Shown here piece by piece: positions 1 to 8,335 of a stretch of DNA of 64,000 bases. The notes beneath the pieces are model-generated. The model worked only from the letters and a program-made list of their open reading frames with translations, made no database searches and was not told where the DNA came from. Position numbers and translations under genes: made by a program. Each line of letters begins with the position of its first letter. Position 1 is the stretch's first letter. Source of the stretch: Neobacillus novalis NBRC 102450 (GTDB lineage: Bacteria > Bacillota > Bacilli > Bacillales > Cytobacillaceae); assembly GCF_001591805.1 (NCBI RefSeq), contig NZ_BCVP01000009.1, positions 186,001-250,000 of the forward strand, given 5' to 3'.

Positions 1-500
1 AAAATATGTACCATTTAAAACGAGCGGACGGGGTTCCTCATGAGGAAATTATGGAGATTATCTGGGCGTCAGGCCGTGATAATTCCCGTACGCCAATGCA
101 GTGGTCGGATGATGCGAATGCTGGGTTTAGCAATGGAACACCATGGTTGAAGGTGAATCCGAACTACAAGAAAATCAATGTGGAAGCCCAGCAAAATGAT
201 GCTGATTCTATCTTGAATTTTTATAAAAAATTGATTCGCTTAAAGAAGGAAAATGAAGTGTTTACCTATGGCACTTATGATTTGCTTCTAGAGGATGACC
301 CGCAAATATATGCGTATACAAGGGTTTTGAATGAGGAAAAGATGATTGTCATCACCAACCTTTCCGCTCAGTCGGCAGAGTTCAAGGGAGTTTCCGTTGA
401 ATATCGAAATTTGCTGTTGAATAACTATGAAGTTTTCGCTGATGAACAGCTTCAAGAGCTTACTTTAAGACCTTATGAGGCAAGGGTTTATCGAATTTAA
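1..500 (+). CDS. GH13 alpha-glucosidase / oligo-1,6-glucosidase, C-terminal part
   Basis: The reading frame is open at the left edge of the window, so only about the last 165 residues are present. The piece carries GRDNSRTPMQWSDD followed by AGFSNGTPWLKVNPNY, a signature of the GH13 oligo-1,6-glucosidase / trehalose-6-phosphate hydrolase group. The catalytic residues lie mostly upstream, outside the window, and the last ~80 residues fit the usual C-terminal beta domain. Such enzymes hydrolyse alpha-glucosidic bonds of short oligosaccharides in the cytoplasm. The exact substrate cannot be told from this end. A strong hairpin terminator starts right after the stop codon. Confidence 0.88.
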   Translation, partial: NMYHLKRADGVPHEEIMEIIWASGRDNSRTPMQWSDDANAGFSNGTPWLKVNPNYKKINVEAQQNDADSILNFYKKLIRLKKENEVFTYGTYDLLLEDDPQIYAYTRVLNEEKMIVITNLSAQSAEFKGVSVEYRNLLLNNYEVFADEQLQELTLRPYEARVYRI

Positions 501-532
501 AAAAGACGGTTCGGAGTTCCGAATCGTCTTTT
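501..532. terminator. Bidirectional rho-independent terminator
   Basis: Inverted repeat with arms AAAAGACGGTTCGG and CCGAATCGTCTTTT around the loop AGTT. It has a T-run in both directions, so it can serve the glucosidase on the plus strand and the convergent DoxX gene on the minus strand. Confidence 0.85.
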
Positions 533-543
533 AGTTTGGTTCG

Positions 544-1059
544 TTATGCTACTGCTTTAGGTTTTTTATGACCGACACGTTTTTTGCCAATGTTTCTGAT
601 GTAAGGAACGATCCATCTGTCTAAACCAATTCTACCTGCATTATAACCTGCTGTTAAGATGATAAAGCCTAAGAAGATGTCTGTTGGGTTGTGAGAGACA
701 GTACCTGCTAGGAAGAAGCTAAAGTTCATCACTAAGCCAAAGAACATAGCGGCTGTTGTTAGGCAGCCTAAGAGAAGTCCTAAGCCAATTAATAGTTCAC
801 CCCAAGGGACGATGAAGTTAAAGATATCGACATTTGGAAGGGCAAAGTTTTTTAAGAATTCTACATACCAGCCGTAAACCACGGCACCGTCTGGTCCTTT
901 AACGGGGTTCGCCGTTACTCCTTTTAAAAATCCTGCAGCGTCAAAGCCTCCTGTTATTTTGTGTAAACCAGCTGTGAACCAAGAATATCCAAGGTATAAA
1001 CGAATGACTGTTAAGATGGCAGCTGAAATTTTATTCTCTCTTAATAATTTGTTAAACAT
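544..1059 (-). CDS. DoxX family membrane protein
   Basis: A 171-residue protein with about four hydrophobic segments and the DoxX-like N-terminal pattern RLYLGYSWFTAGLHKITGGFD. This family includes subunits of quinone-linked oxidoreductases, but most bacillary members have no proven role. The C-terminus is basic (KKRVGHKKPK), as expected for a cytoplasmic tail. The ATG start is preceded by AAAGGCGG at suitable spacing. The gene stands alone, convergent with the glucosidase gene. The family call is firm; the function is open. Confidence 0.85.
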   Translation of the reverse strand: MFNKLLRENKISAAILTVIRLYLGYSWFTAGLHKITGGFDAAGFLKGVTANPVKGPDGAVVYGWYVEFLKNFALPNVDIFNFIVPWGELLIGLGLLLGCLTTAAMFFGLVMNFSFFLAGTVSHNPTDIFLGFIILTAGYNAGRIGLDRWIVPYIRNIGKKRVGHKKPKAVA

Positions 1060-1344
1060 GTTTCATTCCGCCTTTCATTTTTTATTTTGTTTCTTTCTAC
1101 TTCCAATATATTAGATTTCAACATAAAAAACATGGCAATAGTGATAAGTTCAAAGTTTGTTCGAAATGTTTTGACAAAAAAATGAACAACTCCCAAAAGA
1201 CTGCTATTGAAGGTGGGATATACCATTAATAATAGCGAACAATCCTTACATCGACAAAATAATAATGAAATGGGGCAGGAGTGTAATCATTTACAAATTC
1301 ATAAAACTATTATTGTTAAATAAGTGAATTTTTGTTACAGATTT
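1060..1344. other. Intergenic, AT-rich, no supported gene
   Basis: This stretch separates the DoxX gene from the insertion-sequence remnant. It must hold the DoxX promoter on the minus strand, but no convincing -35/-10 pair stands out. No conserved coding frame was seen. Confidence 0.5.
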
Positions 1345-1797
1345 TCCGAACTAGAAAGCCCGTCTTTGGACATGGGATGAGGGTGATGTCAAATGCGGAG
1401 TACCACTAGCAACAAGAAACGGTTTGGTCAATCCATTGCTAATCATTCCCGCAAGGTTTGTGTTACTTCAAGCATTTGAAAATCCAGCCATGCTCCTCAC
1501 AATTATTGACCGAAAATTAGGCTATCAAGGACGATCCATTAAGAAAATAGATACCTACACTATAAAAGCGAGTCAATTTAATCATGTAACTGGCGAATAT
1601 ACAAGGAGTCTAAAGGGGCTTGCTTGGAGAAGTGTCTTGCTATACGCAATACGTCCGTTAATGTTCAAGGAGAAAGTACACCAGTGCTTCGATAGAAACT
1701 CTATCCGCAAGGAAAGATAAGGGTATCGTTGAGAAGTGTACTACTCAAGTTTGCCAATGTATCCTAGAACCCCACTGCTTTAGCTGGGGGAGTTGTC
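1345..1797 (+). mobile_element. Decayed IS200/IS605-type element (TnpB group) with right-end hairpin
   Basis: The left part (about 1350-1400) reads AAAGCCCGTCTTTGGACATG, and the right part ends in a CCCCA/TGGGG hairpin (1770-1789) enclosing GCTTTAGC. Both resemble the subterminal hairpins of IS200/IS605-family elements, whose right end also forms the guide-RNA scaffold of TnpB nucleases. Between them lies only a short decayed reading frame. No catalytic TnpB motifs and no TnpA are present, so the element cannot move itself. It abuts the middle of an EAL-domain reading frame. The family assignment is by pattern and was not confirmed by a search. Confidence 0.5.
1424..1720 (+). pseudogene. Remnant of a TnpB-like transposase-associated protein
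   Basis: A 98-codon frame whose middle reads KKIDTYTIKASQFNHVTGEY, a segment like those near the C-terminus of some IS605-group OrfB/TnpB proteins. Before and after this block the sequence no longer looks like the family, which suggests internal deletions and a frameshift. There is no good ribosome site. It sits inside the IS remnant and is unlikely to be functional. It could instead be a chance frame around one conserved block. Confidence 0.35.
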
Positions 1798-2202
1798 AGC
1801 GAAAGTATCATGCAAAACCTTGAGAATTCCACGATTATTTTAAATCAATTGAAAGAGCTGGGCGTCCTGCTTTCGATTGATGATTTTGGGACAGGTTATT
1901 CTTCCTTAAGTTATTTATTGCACCTCCCGATTGATAAAATCAAAATCGATAAGTCGTTTGTCGATGATATTCTTTACCATTCAAACCAGGGAATAATGGT
2001 GAAAACTATTATTGATATGGGGCAAAACCTAAACTTTGCCGTTATTGCAGAAGGAATCGAGACAGATGAACAGCTTGCCTTCTTAAAGAAAAATGACTGC
2101 GGGACTGGTCAGGGATATTTATTTAGCAGGCCAATTCCGGCTGAGCAAATGGATGAGTACCTCGTCAATCGCAATCGAAAAAGTGGTATCCCGATTTCAT
2201 AG
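1798..2202 (+). pseudogene. EAL-domain protein (c-di-GMP phosphodiesterase), 5'-truncated
   Basis: The frame gives ESIMQNLE, then SIDDFGTGYSSLSYL, IDKIKIDKSFV, VIAEGIET and QGYLFSRPIPAE, the second half of an EAL domain. EAL enzymes hydrolyse cyclic di-GMP in the cytoplasm. The first half, with the EAL signature and the first metal ligands, is absent. In its place the sequence changes abruptly to the IS605-like right end. No start codon with a ribosome site precedes the fragment. I infer that insertion followed by deletion removed the 5' half, which is not found elsewhere in the window. The residual protein could not be an active phosphodiesterase. Confidence 0.8.
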
Positions 2203-2217
2203 GGATACCACTTTTTT
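2178..2217. terminator. Bidirectional terminator after EAL remnant / MATE gene
   Basis: Arms AAAAAGTGGTATCCC and GGGATACCACTTTTTT flank a 9-base loop. The hairpin overlaps the last codons of the EAL remnant and ends 10 bases from the stop of the convergent MATE gene. Confidence 0.85.
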
Positions 2218-2226
2218 AAAAAATAA

Positions 2227-3588
2227 TTATCGTAAAGCAAGACCCTTCACTTTTTTTCTCCGCTCCCAAGGTTTCATGAGCCAGCGTCTCAAGGCAAAGC
2301 AGCCCCGGAGCCATTCGTCTGTCCCTTGTGCAAGCCATATACCTAACAGTCCTAAGCCATAATGAACCCCAAGCAGGTAGCTAAGTGAAACTGCGACACC
2401 CCACATCGAGATGATTCCAATTATAACGGGGAACCGAACATCACCAGCTGACTTTAACGAACTCATCAAGACAATATTCATCGCTCTGCCCGGTTCAACA
2501 AACACAATTGCCCATAAAACAGGCAAACCAATAGCAATGATGATTGGGTCCATAGTAAAGGCCTCCAAAATAGGCGAGCCGATTAAGGCGATTATTAATG
2601 ATGTAACCAACGAGGCAACCATGGCAATCTTTAATGTACGAATGCCTCGCTGAAGTGCCCGGCTGAACTGTCTGCCGCCGATATAGCGGGCTACAAGCAA
2701 CTGCGTGCCTTGAGCAATCGCTAGTGTGAATAAATAACAGAGCATGTTAATGTTTAAAATATAGACACGAGCTGCAAGGGAAGCAGTGCCCATCGAAACG
2801 ACAAAGCTTGTTATCACGAGTTGAGACATTTGATAGGAAAGATTTTCACCCGCTGAAGGAATTCCAATTGAAAGCAGTTCTTTCATATCCTCTTTTTTTG
2901 CTTTAAAAATATCACTGATTGTTAGTTTCAAAGCAAGCCTGTTGTACACGAGGTAGATGAGTGCACATACTGCATAGGCACGCGCCGCAACAATAGCCCA
3001 CGAAACACCGGTTACTCCTGTAATGGGTAAGCCAAAAACACCTGAAATAGCCACGATATTTCCGCCAGCGCTGATCAGGTCCATGACCACGGTCACGACC
3101 ATTGATTCCTTTGTATACCCATGACTGCGCAGGACGGCACTTAGCGCCAGTGAAATCGATTCGAAAAAGAGGGAGATACCGCATATTCGGACAAACGTAA
3201 GTCCATAATCAAATACTTTTCCCTGAATGTCGAATAGACGTAATAGCTGTTCTCCAAAGAGGAAGACGATGACGGACACAACAATCCCAAACCAAAAATT
3301 TAACCCAAAAACAGAGCGGGATAACTGTCTTGCTTTTTTCAGGCGTCCTGCTCCGAGGTTTTGGCTGATTAATACCGTTGCCCCAATCGATGTCACGGTG
3401 AACACTAAAATAAATATATTCAAAAGCTGATTCGCGACGCCCACTCCAGCAGCGGCAGCGTCCGAGTAGTGACTTAACATGAACGTAGCAATGATGCCCA
3501 TACCCATATGAAGAGCCAGCTCAATAAAGAGCGGCCAAGAGATACTGAAAAGGGATTGTTCTTGATACTTATTAGTCAGATTTTCCAA
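2227..3588 (-). CDS. MATE family efflux transporter
   Basis: A 453-residue protein with about twelve hydrophobic segments in two similar halves, the usual size for MATE transporters. These export cationic drugs or metabolites in exchange for Na+ or H+ at the cytoplasmic membrane. Typical MATE features are ATFMLSHYSDAAAAGVGVANQ near the N-terminus and an early ISQNLGAGR. The start is TTG, with AGGTG about eight bases upstream; no ATG is well placed. It is a single gene with no partner that would reveal a substrate. Confidence 0.9.
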   Translation of the reverse strand: MENLTNKYQEQSLFSISWPLFIELALHMGMGIIATFMLSHYSDAAAAGVGVANQLLNIFILVFTVTSIGATVLISQNLGAGRLKKARQLSRSVFGLNFWFGIVVSVIVFLFGEQLLRLFDIQGKVFDYGLTFVRICGISLFFESISLALSAVLRSHGYTKESMVVTVVMDLISAGGNIVAISGVFGLPITGVTGVSWAIVAARAYAVCALIYLVYNRLALKLTISDIFKAKKEDMKELLSIGIPSAGENLSYQMSQLVITSFVVSMGTASLAARVYILNINMLCYLFTLAIAQGTQLLVARYIGGRQFSRALQRGIRTLKIAMVASLVTSLIIALIGSPILEAFTMDPIIIAIGLPVLWAIVFVEPGRAMNIVLMSSLKSAGDVRFPVIIGIISMWGVAVSLSYLLGVHYGLGLLGIWLAQGTDEWLRGCFALRRWLMKPWERRKKVKGLALR

Positions 3589-3705
3589 AGGTGATACACC
3601 TATTTCCTATTAACTTATTAAAGTTTCATTTTACACCTAATTCAATAAGATAAAAATAGAAAATAATCACCATTGAACATAATCAAGATAATCAGCTAAC
3701 CTTAG

Positions 3706-4095
3706 TCATACTCCCCATTTCATTGAAATGGTTAAGGAGCAGCAATTAACTGATTGGTTTTGGCTGGTATCAGTGGATAATATGAAATTCACACCAGTAG
3801 GCGTAAACTTGGTTGTCACGGGGACTTTTAGGCCAATGGATTTAATCATCCTGTCGACCTCGGCATTTTTCCCTTGCTGGGCGGCAGTCATCATTTTATG
3901 GGCAAACGCTACATTGCCCAATCTATCTAGTAAAATACTTCCTTGTTCCATTAATATCCGAAACGATTTGACTGAGCCGGAAAATATTTTTGTATCTATG
4001 GACGGATAAGTACGCGGTATTTGATAATTCATCCAATATGCCGGGTAAGGCGTTATCGGGTGATAGATTGGATATTGAAAAGGGTGATAATACAT
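3706..4095 (-). CDS. Conserved hypothetical protein with Tyr/Pro-rich N-terminus
   Basis: A 129-residue protein. The first ~25 residues are rich in Tyr, Pro and His (YYHPFQYPIYHPITPYPAYW). The rest contains FSGSVKSFRILMEQGSILLDRL, AHKMMTAAQQGKNAEVDRMI and a Cys pair (NCCSLTI) near the end. I do not recognise a named family. The domain pattern suggests a soluble protein, and Tyr/Pro-rich N-termini occur in some spore-associated proteins, but that is only a guess. The ATG start has a very good GAAGGAGAG site five bases upstream, so it is very likely a real gene. It is transcribed alone. Confidence 0.7.
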   Translation of the reverse strand: MYYHPFQYPIYHPITPYPAYWMNYQIPRTYPSIDTKIFSGSVKSFRILMEQGSILLDRLGNVAFAHKMMTAAQQGKNAEVDRMIKSIGLKVPVTTKFTPTGVNFILSTDTSQNQSVNCCSLTISMKWGV

Positions 4096-4237
4096 GGGAA
4101 CTCTCCTTCCATACGAAACTTAATCCGTTTTTGCGGCAGGCATTATACGTTATGAATTTTTAGGAGTAATGGTTACCAGTCATTTTTTTGAATAAAAAGA
4201 GACGCTTGGAGGTGGTAATCCATGCGCCCTTTTAAAA

Positions 4238-5116
4238 TTAATGAATTCTAATGTTGCCGCTTGAGACATCCAGCTCGATTTGATACTTACCAGAGCCGTG
4301 TGTACCTTTAATTGATTTCTTGTTTAAATCCTTTGTTGTCAATGGGAAATCGCAAGAAATATTGCCGCTGCTCACGTGTCCGTTTAAAGTGAAATCAGCC
4401 TTATCCGGTAAGTCAAGTTCGGCATTCCCGGAACTTACATCCATTTTAATGGTATCAATTAACTTATCCAGTTGAATATTAAGCCTGCCGGATGATACTT
4501 CCGCATTTATTGCCCCGGTATAATGCTTGATATCAAGATTACCAGAAGCAATATCAAAAGTGCCTGTTTTCGTTTTTAATGAATCGATATCCACATTCCC
4601 AGACCCGCCGCCATGGTCAAATTGCTCCACGTTGAGGTTTTTGAGTTTCATGTTGCCAGATCCAATATTGATTGTTAATTCATCCAAGTTTACCGGCTGG
4701 TTTTTTGACTCGCCAGAAAAATCGATATTTCCCGAGCCTAAATCGATGGACATGTTTCGCTGATAATCTTTCGGAATGTAGATGGTCAGCTTACTCTTTT
4801 CGGAAAAGAAGCCCCAGTCAAACCAATTAAAGCCCTTGCTTTTAAGTGTAACTTTGACTGTATCTCCATCTTCCTTAACCGTTAGCATTTGTTTTCCCGT
4901 ATAAACTGCTTTTAGATCTTTCCTGTCCTCAGGAATTATGGTTGTATTTCCACTCGAAACATCAATCGCAAGCATCTTGGTATTTTTTGATATGGCAGCC
5001 TGCCCGTCTGTGTTGGTATCATTGCTGTTGTTTCCAAACAGATTAAAATGAACGGACTGATTAAAGACAATATATAGCCCGGTAATGACCAATAAAAGTA
5101 TCAAAATTCTTTTCAC
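4238..5116 (-). CDS. LiaG-like DUF4097 beta-strand repeat protein
   Basis: A protein of about 292 residues with one N-terminal membrane anchor (RILILLLVITGLYIVF). A long run of repeats follows, in which SSGN, GSGN or ASGN recurs about every 20-25 residues (for example IDLGSGNIDF, DVSSGNAELDL, LDVSSGNIRIH). This is the DUF4097 fold, as in LiaG/YvlB-type proteins, predicted to form an extracytoplasmic beta-helix. In Bacillus, LiaG is encoded in the cell-envelope stress operon, but no liaFSR genes are nearby. GTG at 5116 is preferred because AAGGGG lies nine bases upstream. The ATG three codons earlier would touch that site. Confidence 0.8.
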   Translation of the reverse strand: MKRILILLLVITGLYIVFNQSVHFNLFGNNSNDTNTDGQAAISKNTKMLAIDVSSGNTTIIPEDRKDLKAVYTGKQMLTVKEDGDTVKVTLKSKGFNWFDWGFFSEKSKLTIYIPKDYQRNMSIDLGSGNIDFSGESKNQPVNLDELTINIGSGNMKLKNLNVEQFDHGGGSGNVDIDSLKTKTGTFDIASGNLDIKHYTGAINAEVSSGRLNIQLDKLIDTIKMDVSSGNAELDLPDKADFTLNGHVSSGNISCDFPLTTKDLNKKSIKGTHGSGKYQIELDVSSGNIRIH

Positions 5117-5235
5117 TTTTTCCATCCCCTTTTCTTGCTTAATCCTTCTATATATAGGATAAGAAATCCTCTCACATTCCTCTATGTACCGGGGATTTAT
5201 TTTTCACTGCGACTTAAGGCGGATTTTTAACGGGG

Positions 5236-5256
5236 GTCCCATCATTCCGGACCTCC
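5236..5256 (+). other. Small inverted repeat in the 5117-5412 gap
   Basis: GGTCC and GGACC flank CATCATTCC, with a T-rich stretch downstream. This could be a weak terminator or chance. Apart from it and the longer dyad at 5317-5354, the gap shows no gene. Confidence 0.25.
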
Positions 5257-5316
5257 TATTTATTTTTTTTCGATTTCCGAAAGACATTTCATCCATTGAA
5301 AAGAAATTGTGTTATT

Positions 5317-5354
5317 CTTTTGTAATAGAGGTGTCAATAATCTCTTTACAAAAG
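5317..5354 (+). promoter_or_regulatory. Long dyad upstream of transporter pair, possible operator or leader hairpin
   Basis: CTTTTGTAATAGAG and CTCTTTACAAAAG form an almost perfect inverted repeat (one base bulged) around an 11-base centre. It lies 58 bases before the start of the BASS-type transporter. A TGTAAT at 5321-5326, a possible -10 with TTGAAA 19 bases upstream, lies within the left arm. The dyad could thus be a repressor site over a promoter. If transcription starts earlier it would be a leader hairpin. No T-run follows, so it is not a terminator. Confidence 0.4.
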
Positions 5355-5412
5355 ATACCCCAAAGAACCTCAAATTGAAAACACAAAAAGACTAAACTGG
5401 GAGAGTCCCTGA

Positions 5413-6384
5413 ATGCTGCAAAAATTAAATAAACAACTAGAAAGAATCATGCCGTTAATTACACCGGTAAGTGTCATCACTGGAGTTTTGTTGAGTGCGT
5501 TTCTAAAGGATTTTTCTTTTTTAATTCCGTGGATTTTTGCTTTTATGACATTCGCCGGCAGTTTGAGCTCCAATTTTCAGTCCTTAAAGGACGTAATCAC
5601 CCACCCCTTTCCGATTTTTATGGCGATGTTGATTCTTCATTTTTTAATGCCGCTTTGGGCCTGGGGCGTCGGACACGTCTTATTTCCCGGTGATGCCTAT
5701 ACGATAACGGGGCTTATTTTAGCCATGGTGATTCCAACAGGCATCACTAGCTTTATATGGGTGTCTATTTATAAAGGTAATATTCCAATGGTGTTATCAG
5801 TGATATTAATTGATACCTTGCTTTCACCAATCATTGTCCCGTATTCCATTTCGCTCTTTATGGGCCATTCAATTGAGATGGATTTCCTCAGTATCATGAA
5901 GGGGTTAATGGGAATGGCCGTGATTCCTTCTATTATCGGCTTGTTGTTAAATCAGCTTACAAGGGGAAAAATAAATGAACAACTAGGGTCCCGGCTTGCT
6001 CCTTTTTCAAAAATTTCCCTTGGCTTTGTCGTGATGCTCAACGGTGCTGTTGTCGCCCCCTACTTGAAAAATATTAACCTAAAGCTTGTCGGCATTACGA
6101 TTGTTGTTTTTTTCATCGCATTTACCGGCTACTTGTTTTCATTCTTAATGGGTCGTCTGCTGATTAAGGACCGGGATACAGTGGTAACATTAACTTTTTC
6201 CGGAGGAATGAGAAATATTAGTGCCGGGGCAGTTATCGGAGTAACTTATTTTCCGGCGGCCGTAGCTGTTCCTGTTGTTGTCGGCATGCTTTTCCAACAA
6301 GTACTGGCCTCGTTAAATGGGTATTTTCTTGATAGTTATTATAATAGAAAGCTAGAAAAACAAAGAAGGGGTTTCAACATATGA
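5413..6384 (+). CDS. Bile acid:sodium symporter (BASS) family transporter
   Basis: A 323-residue membrane protein with nine to ten hydrophobic segments. The pattern FAFMTFAGSLSSNFQSLKDVI and the late FSGGMRNISAGAVIG fit the BASS/arsenical-resistance-3 superfamily. Members import organic anions with Na+, and bacterial ones often carry pantoate, pyruvate-like acids or unknown compounds. The ATG start follows TGGGAGAG. The gene overlaps the NCS2 permease by four bases (ATGA), so the two are translated together, which suggests related substrates. Substrate unknown. Confidence 0.8.
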   Translation: MLQKLNKQLERIMPLITPVSVITGVLLSAFLKDFSFLIPWIFAFMTFAGSLSSNFQSLKDVITHPFPIFMAMLILHFLMPLWAWGVGHVLFPGDAYTITGLILAMVIPTGITSFIWVSIYKGNIPMVLSVILIDTLLSPIIVPYSISLFMGHSIEMDFLSIMKGLMGMAVIPSIIGLLLNQLTRGKINEQLGSRLAPFSKISLGFVVMLNGAVVAPYLKNINLKLVGITIVVFFIAFTGYLFSFLMGRLLIKDRDTVVTLTFSGGMRNISAGAVIGVTYFPAAVAVPVVVGMLFQQVLASLNGYFLDSYYNRKLEKQRRGFNI

Positions 6385-7700
6385 CTGAATTTACGAAAAA
6401 AGAAGGCGGCATTCTAGCGGGGATCCAGGGTGTTCAGTGGGCTGTCTTTATGCTGACGAACGTTATTGCCGTCCCGGTGGTAGTTGGTGCAGCTTTCCAT
6501 ATGTCACCCGCCGACATTTCCACCTTTATGGAAAGAATGCTATTTGTCAGCGGTGCTGCCACATTGATTCAAATTTTCTTTGGCCACCGGCTTCCTATTG
6601 TCGAAGGAGCAGCAGGAATGTGGTGGGCCATCTTTATCCTGCTTGGGACAATGAGTGCCCCTGGGGAACAAGGACCCTTGCTGCAGCAATTAGAAATGGG
6701 CCTGATTATTGCCGGGATTTTCTTAGCCGTTCTTGGCTTTTTACCAATCATTGAAAAAGTACGCAATTTATTTACACCGATAGTGACGGGGGTCTATTTA
6801 ATCTTACTCGTCAGCCAGCTGAGCGGTTCCTTTTTTAAAAGTATCCTCGGCATTACCGCAACAGGCCAGTTAAGCGGGAAAATTACTTTAATCTGTTTCA
6901 TTGAAATTATCATTATTTTAACATTTTCCCTCAAAGTCAGCGGGATTTTAAAAAGCATGGGGCCATTGATTGGGATTGTGGTCGGCTGGATGCTGTTTCA
7001 TATCTTCGGCTTGATTCATCCGGGGGTAACATATGAACCAGCCAGTTGGTTTACCGTCCCGAAACTGCTGGACTGGGGGATGCCGCAATTTGATTTAGGG
7101 ATTGTCCTGACGTCGATTATTACCTCAGTTGTGCTGATTTCAAATGTGATTGCCAGTATCTTAGTTGTGGGCATTGCCTTAGAAAAGGAAGTGAAGCCGG
7201 TCCAGTACCAAAAGGGGATATTTGGCAATGGGGTTAACTTATTTGTCTCCGGAATCTTTTCGGTTGTCGGGGTTGTGCCTTTATCGGTCTCGGCTGGATT
7301 TATTGGCACCACGGGAATAAAAAGGATGCGCCCACTGATTATCGGTGCAGTGTTGATTATGGCTGCTGGGTTTTTCCCGTATATCGGCGGATTTTTATCG
7401 ACGCTGCCATTAGAAGTTGCCTATGCCTCCTTATTTATTCCTTTTTCGCAGATGATGGGCTTTGGTATTCGCGACCTGATGGGCCAGGAGCCATCCCCGC
7501 GAAATCTTTTGGTCATCGGCCTGTCGCTTATGGTAGGAATCGGTATGATGTTCCTGCCGCCGGAAAGCTTTGGAAGTGTCGCCCCGTGGCTCAGGAATAT
7601 TGTTTCCAATGGCTTACTGGTAGGCCTGATTTTATGTTTATTGCTTGAGCATGCAATTTTTCGGGAAAAGAAGAATGCAGAAAGTGCAAAACTAAATTGA
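6381..7700 (+). CDS. NCS2 family nucleobase (uracil/xanthine-type) permease
   Basis: A 439-residue protein with about twelve to fourteen hydrophobic segments. GIQWAVFML-like N-terminal residues, the VEGAAGMWWAIF segment and the late VSAGFIGTTGIKRMRP place it in the nucleobase:cation symporter-2 superfamily. It differs from standard PyrP or PbuX in its key loop residues, so the substrate is uncertain. Start ATG overlaps the stop of the BASS gene. A weak terminator follows. Together the two genes look like a small uptake operon. Confidence 0.8.
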   Translation: MTEFTKKEGGILAGIQGVQWAVFMLTNVIAVPVVVGAAFHMSPADISTFMERMLFVSGAATLIQIFFGHRLPIVEGAAGMWWAIFILLGTMSAPGEQGPLLQQLEMGLIIAGIFLAVLGFLPIIEKVRNLFTPIVTGVYLILLVSQLSGSFFKSILGITATGQLSGKITLICFIEIIIILTFSLKVSGILKSMGPLIGIVVGWMLFHIFGLIHPGVTYEPASWFTVPKLLDWGMPQFDLGIVLTSIITSVVLISNVIASILVVGIALEKEVKPVQYQKGIFGNGVNLFVSGIFSVVGVVPLSVSAGFIGTTGIKRMRPLIIGAVLIMAAGFFPYIGGFLSTLPLEVAYASLFIPFSQMMGFGIRDLMGQEPSPRNLLVIGLSLMVGIGMMFLPPESFGSVAPWLRNIVSNGLLVGLILCLLLEHAIFREKKNAESAKLN

Positions 7701-7703
7701 AGC

Positions 7704-7740
7704 GATCCCCTTGCCTTAAAGGTGACGGGGGTTATTTTTT
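7704..7740 (+). terminator. Terminator after NCS2 permease gene
   Basis: ATCCCC and GGGGGT pair across a 17-base loop, followed by TATTTTTTT. The stem is short but well placed, four bases after the stop. Confidence 0.6.
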
Positions 7741-7796
7741 TACAAAAATTTAAGATATAATAGAGACAATTAAATTAATTGAACTGGGAGGCACCT

Positions 7797-8255
7797 ATGG
7801 AAAAACTTTTTGTCGATGAAACGATTGCAATTAACGCCCCTTTAGGTCATGTGTGGGCTGCACTGACTAAGTCGGAAAATACAAGACAATGGGCGCTTGA
7901 GTTTTCAAGCGGCGGGCCAGAATTCCATATCGAATCAACTTGGGAGCTTGGAAGTCCGGTGCTTTGGAAAGGGCAGGATGGGACAGTCATTGTGGAAGGG
8001 AATGTGACAGCTGTCCAGGAGAACAAACTATTGCGCTTTACCGTATTTGATGTTCGAAGTGAGGAAAGACCGCTCGTGACAGAGGAAGACGGCATAACCT
8101 TTAAATTATCTGAAGAAAATGGCAGGACAACCCTTCATGTTTTACAAGGTGACTTTTCTGTGATGACAGATGGAGCGAAGTATAGAGATGCTAGTGCCGA
8201 AATTTGGGATAAAGTGCTGCCGAAGGTAAAAGTGATAGCAGAACAACACCAATAG
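7797..8255 (+). CDS. SRPBCC / AHSA1-like protein
   Basis: A 152-residue protein starting MEKLFVDETIAINAPLGHVWAALTKSENTRQW, the first strand and helix of the START/Bet v1-like SRPBCC fold (Aha1 group). These proteins bind hydrophobic ligands or partner proteins; most bacillary members are uncharacterised. ATG at 7797 is chosen because TGGGAGGC precedes it; an upstream TTG in the same frame lacks a ribosome site. A TATAAT at 7756-7761 is a likely -10. The gene is flanked by terminators on both sides and is probably monocistronic. Confidence 0.8.
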   Translation: MEKLFVDETIAINAPLGHVWAALTKSENTRQWALEFSSGGPEFHIESTWELGSPVLWKGQDGTVIVEGNVTAVQENKLLRFTVFDVRSEERPLVTEEDGITFKLSEENGRTTLHVLQGDFSVMTDGAKYRDASAEIWDKVLPKVKVIAEQHQ

Positions 8256-8267
8256 TTGTATAGATGT

Positions 8268-8302
8268 GGGCTGGGTAATTTTATCACCTAGCTCTTTTAT
8301 TA
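8268..8302 (+). terminator. Terminator after SRPBCC gene
   Basis: GGGCTGGGT and ACCTAGCTC pair with two G-U wobbles, followed by TTTTATTAT. Confidence 0.6.
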
Positions 8303-8335
8303 TGATAAGATTTTATAAAAAGGGGTTTTTGAAAC

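Noticed and set aside
1041-1226. 61-codon frame on the minus strand before the DoxX gene
   Set aside because: No ribosome site, AT-rich chance composition, overlaps the DoxX start.
5184-5378. 64-codon plus-strand frame in the gap before the BASS gene
   Set aside because: No ribosome site, runs across the dyad, and has low-complexity composition.
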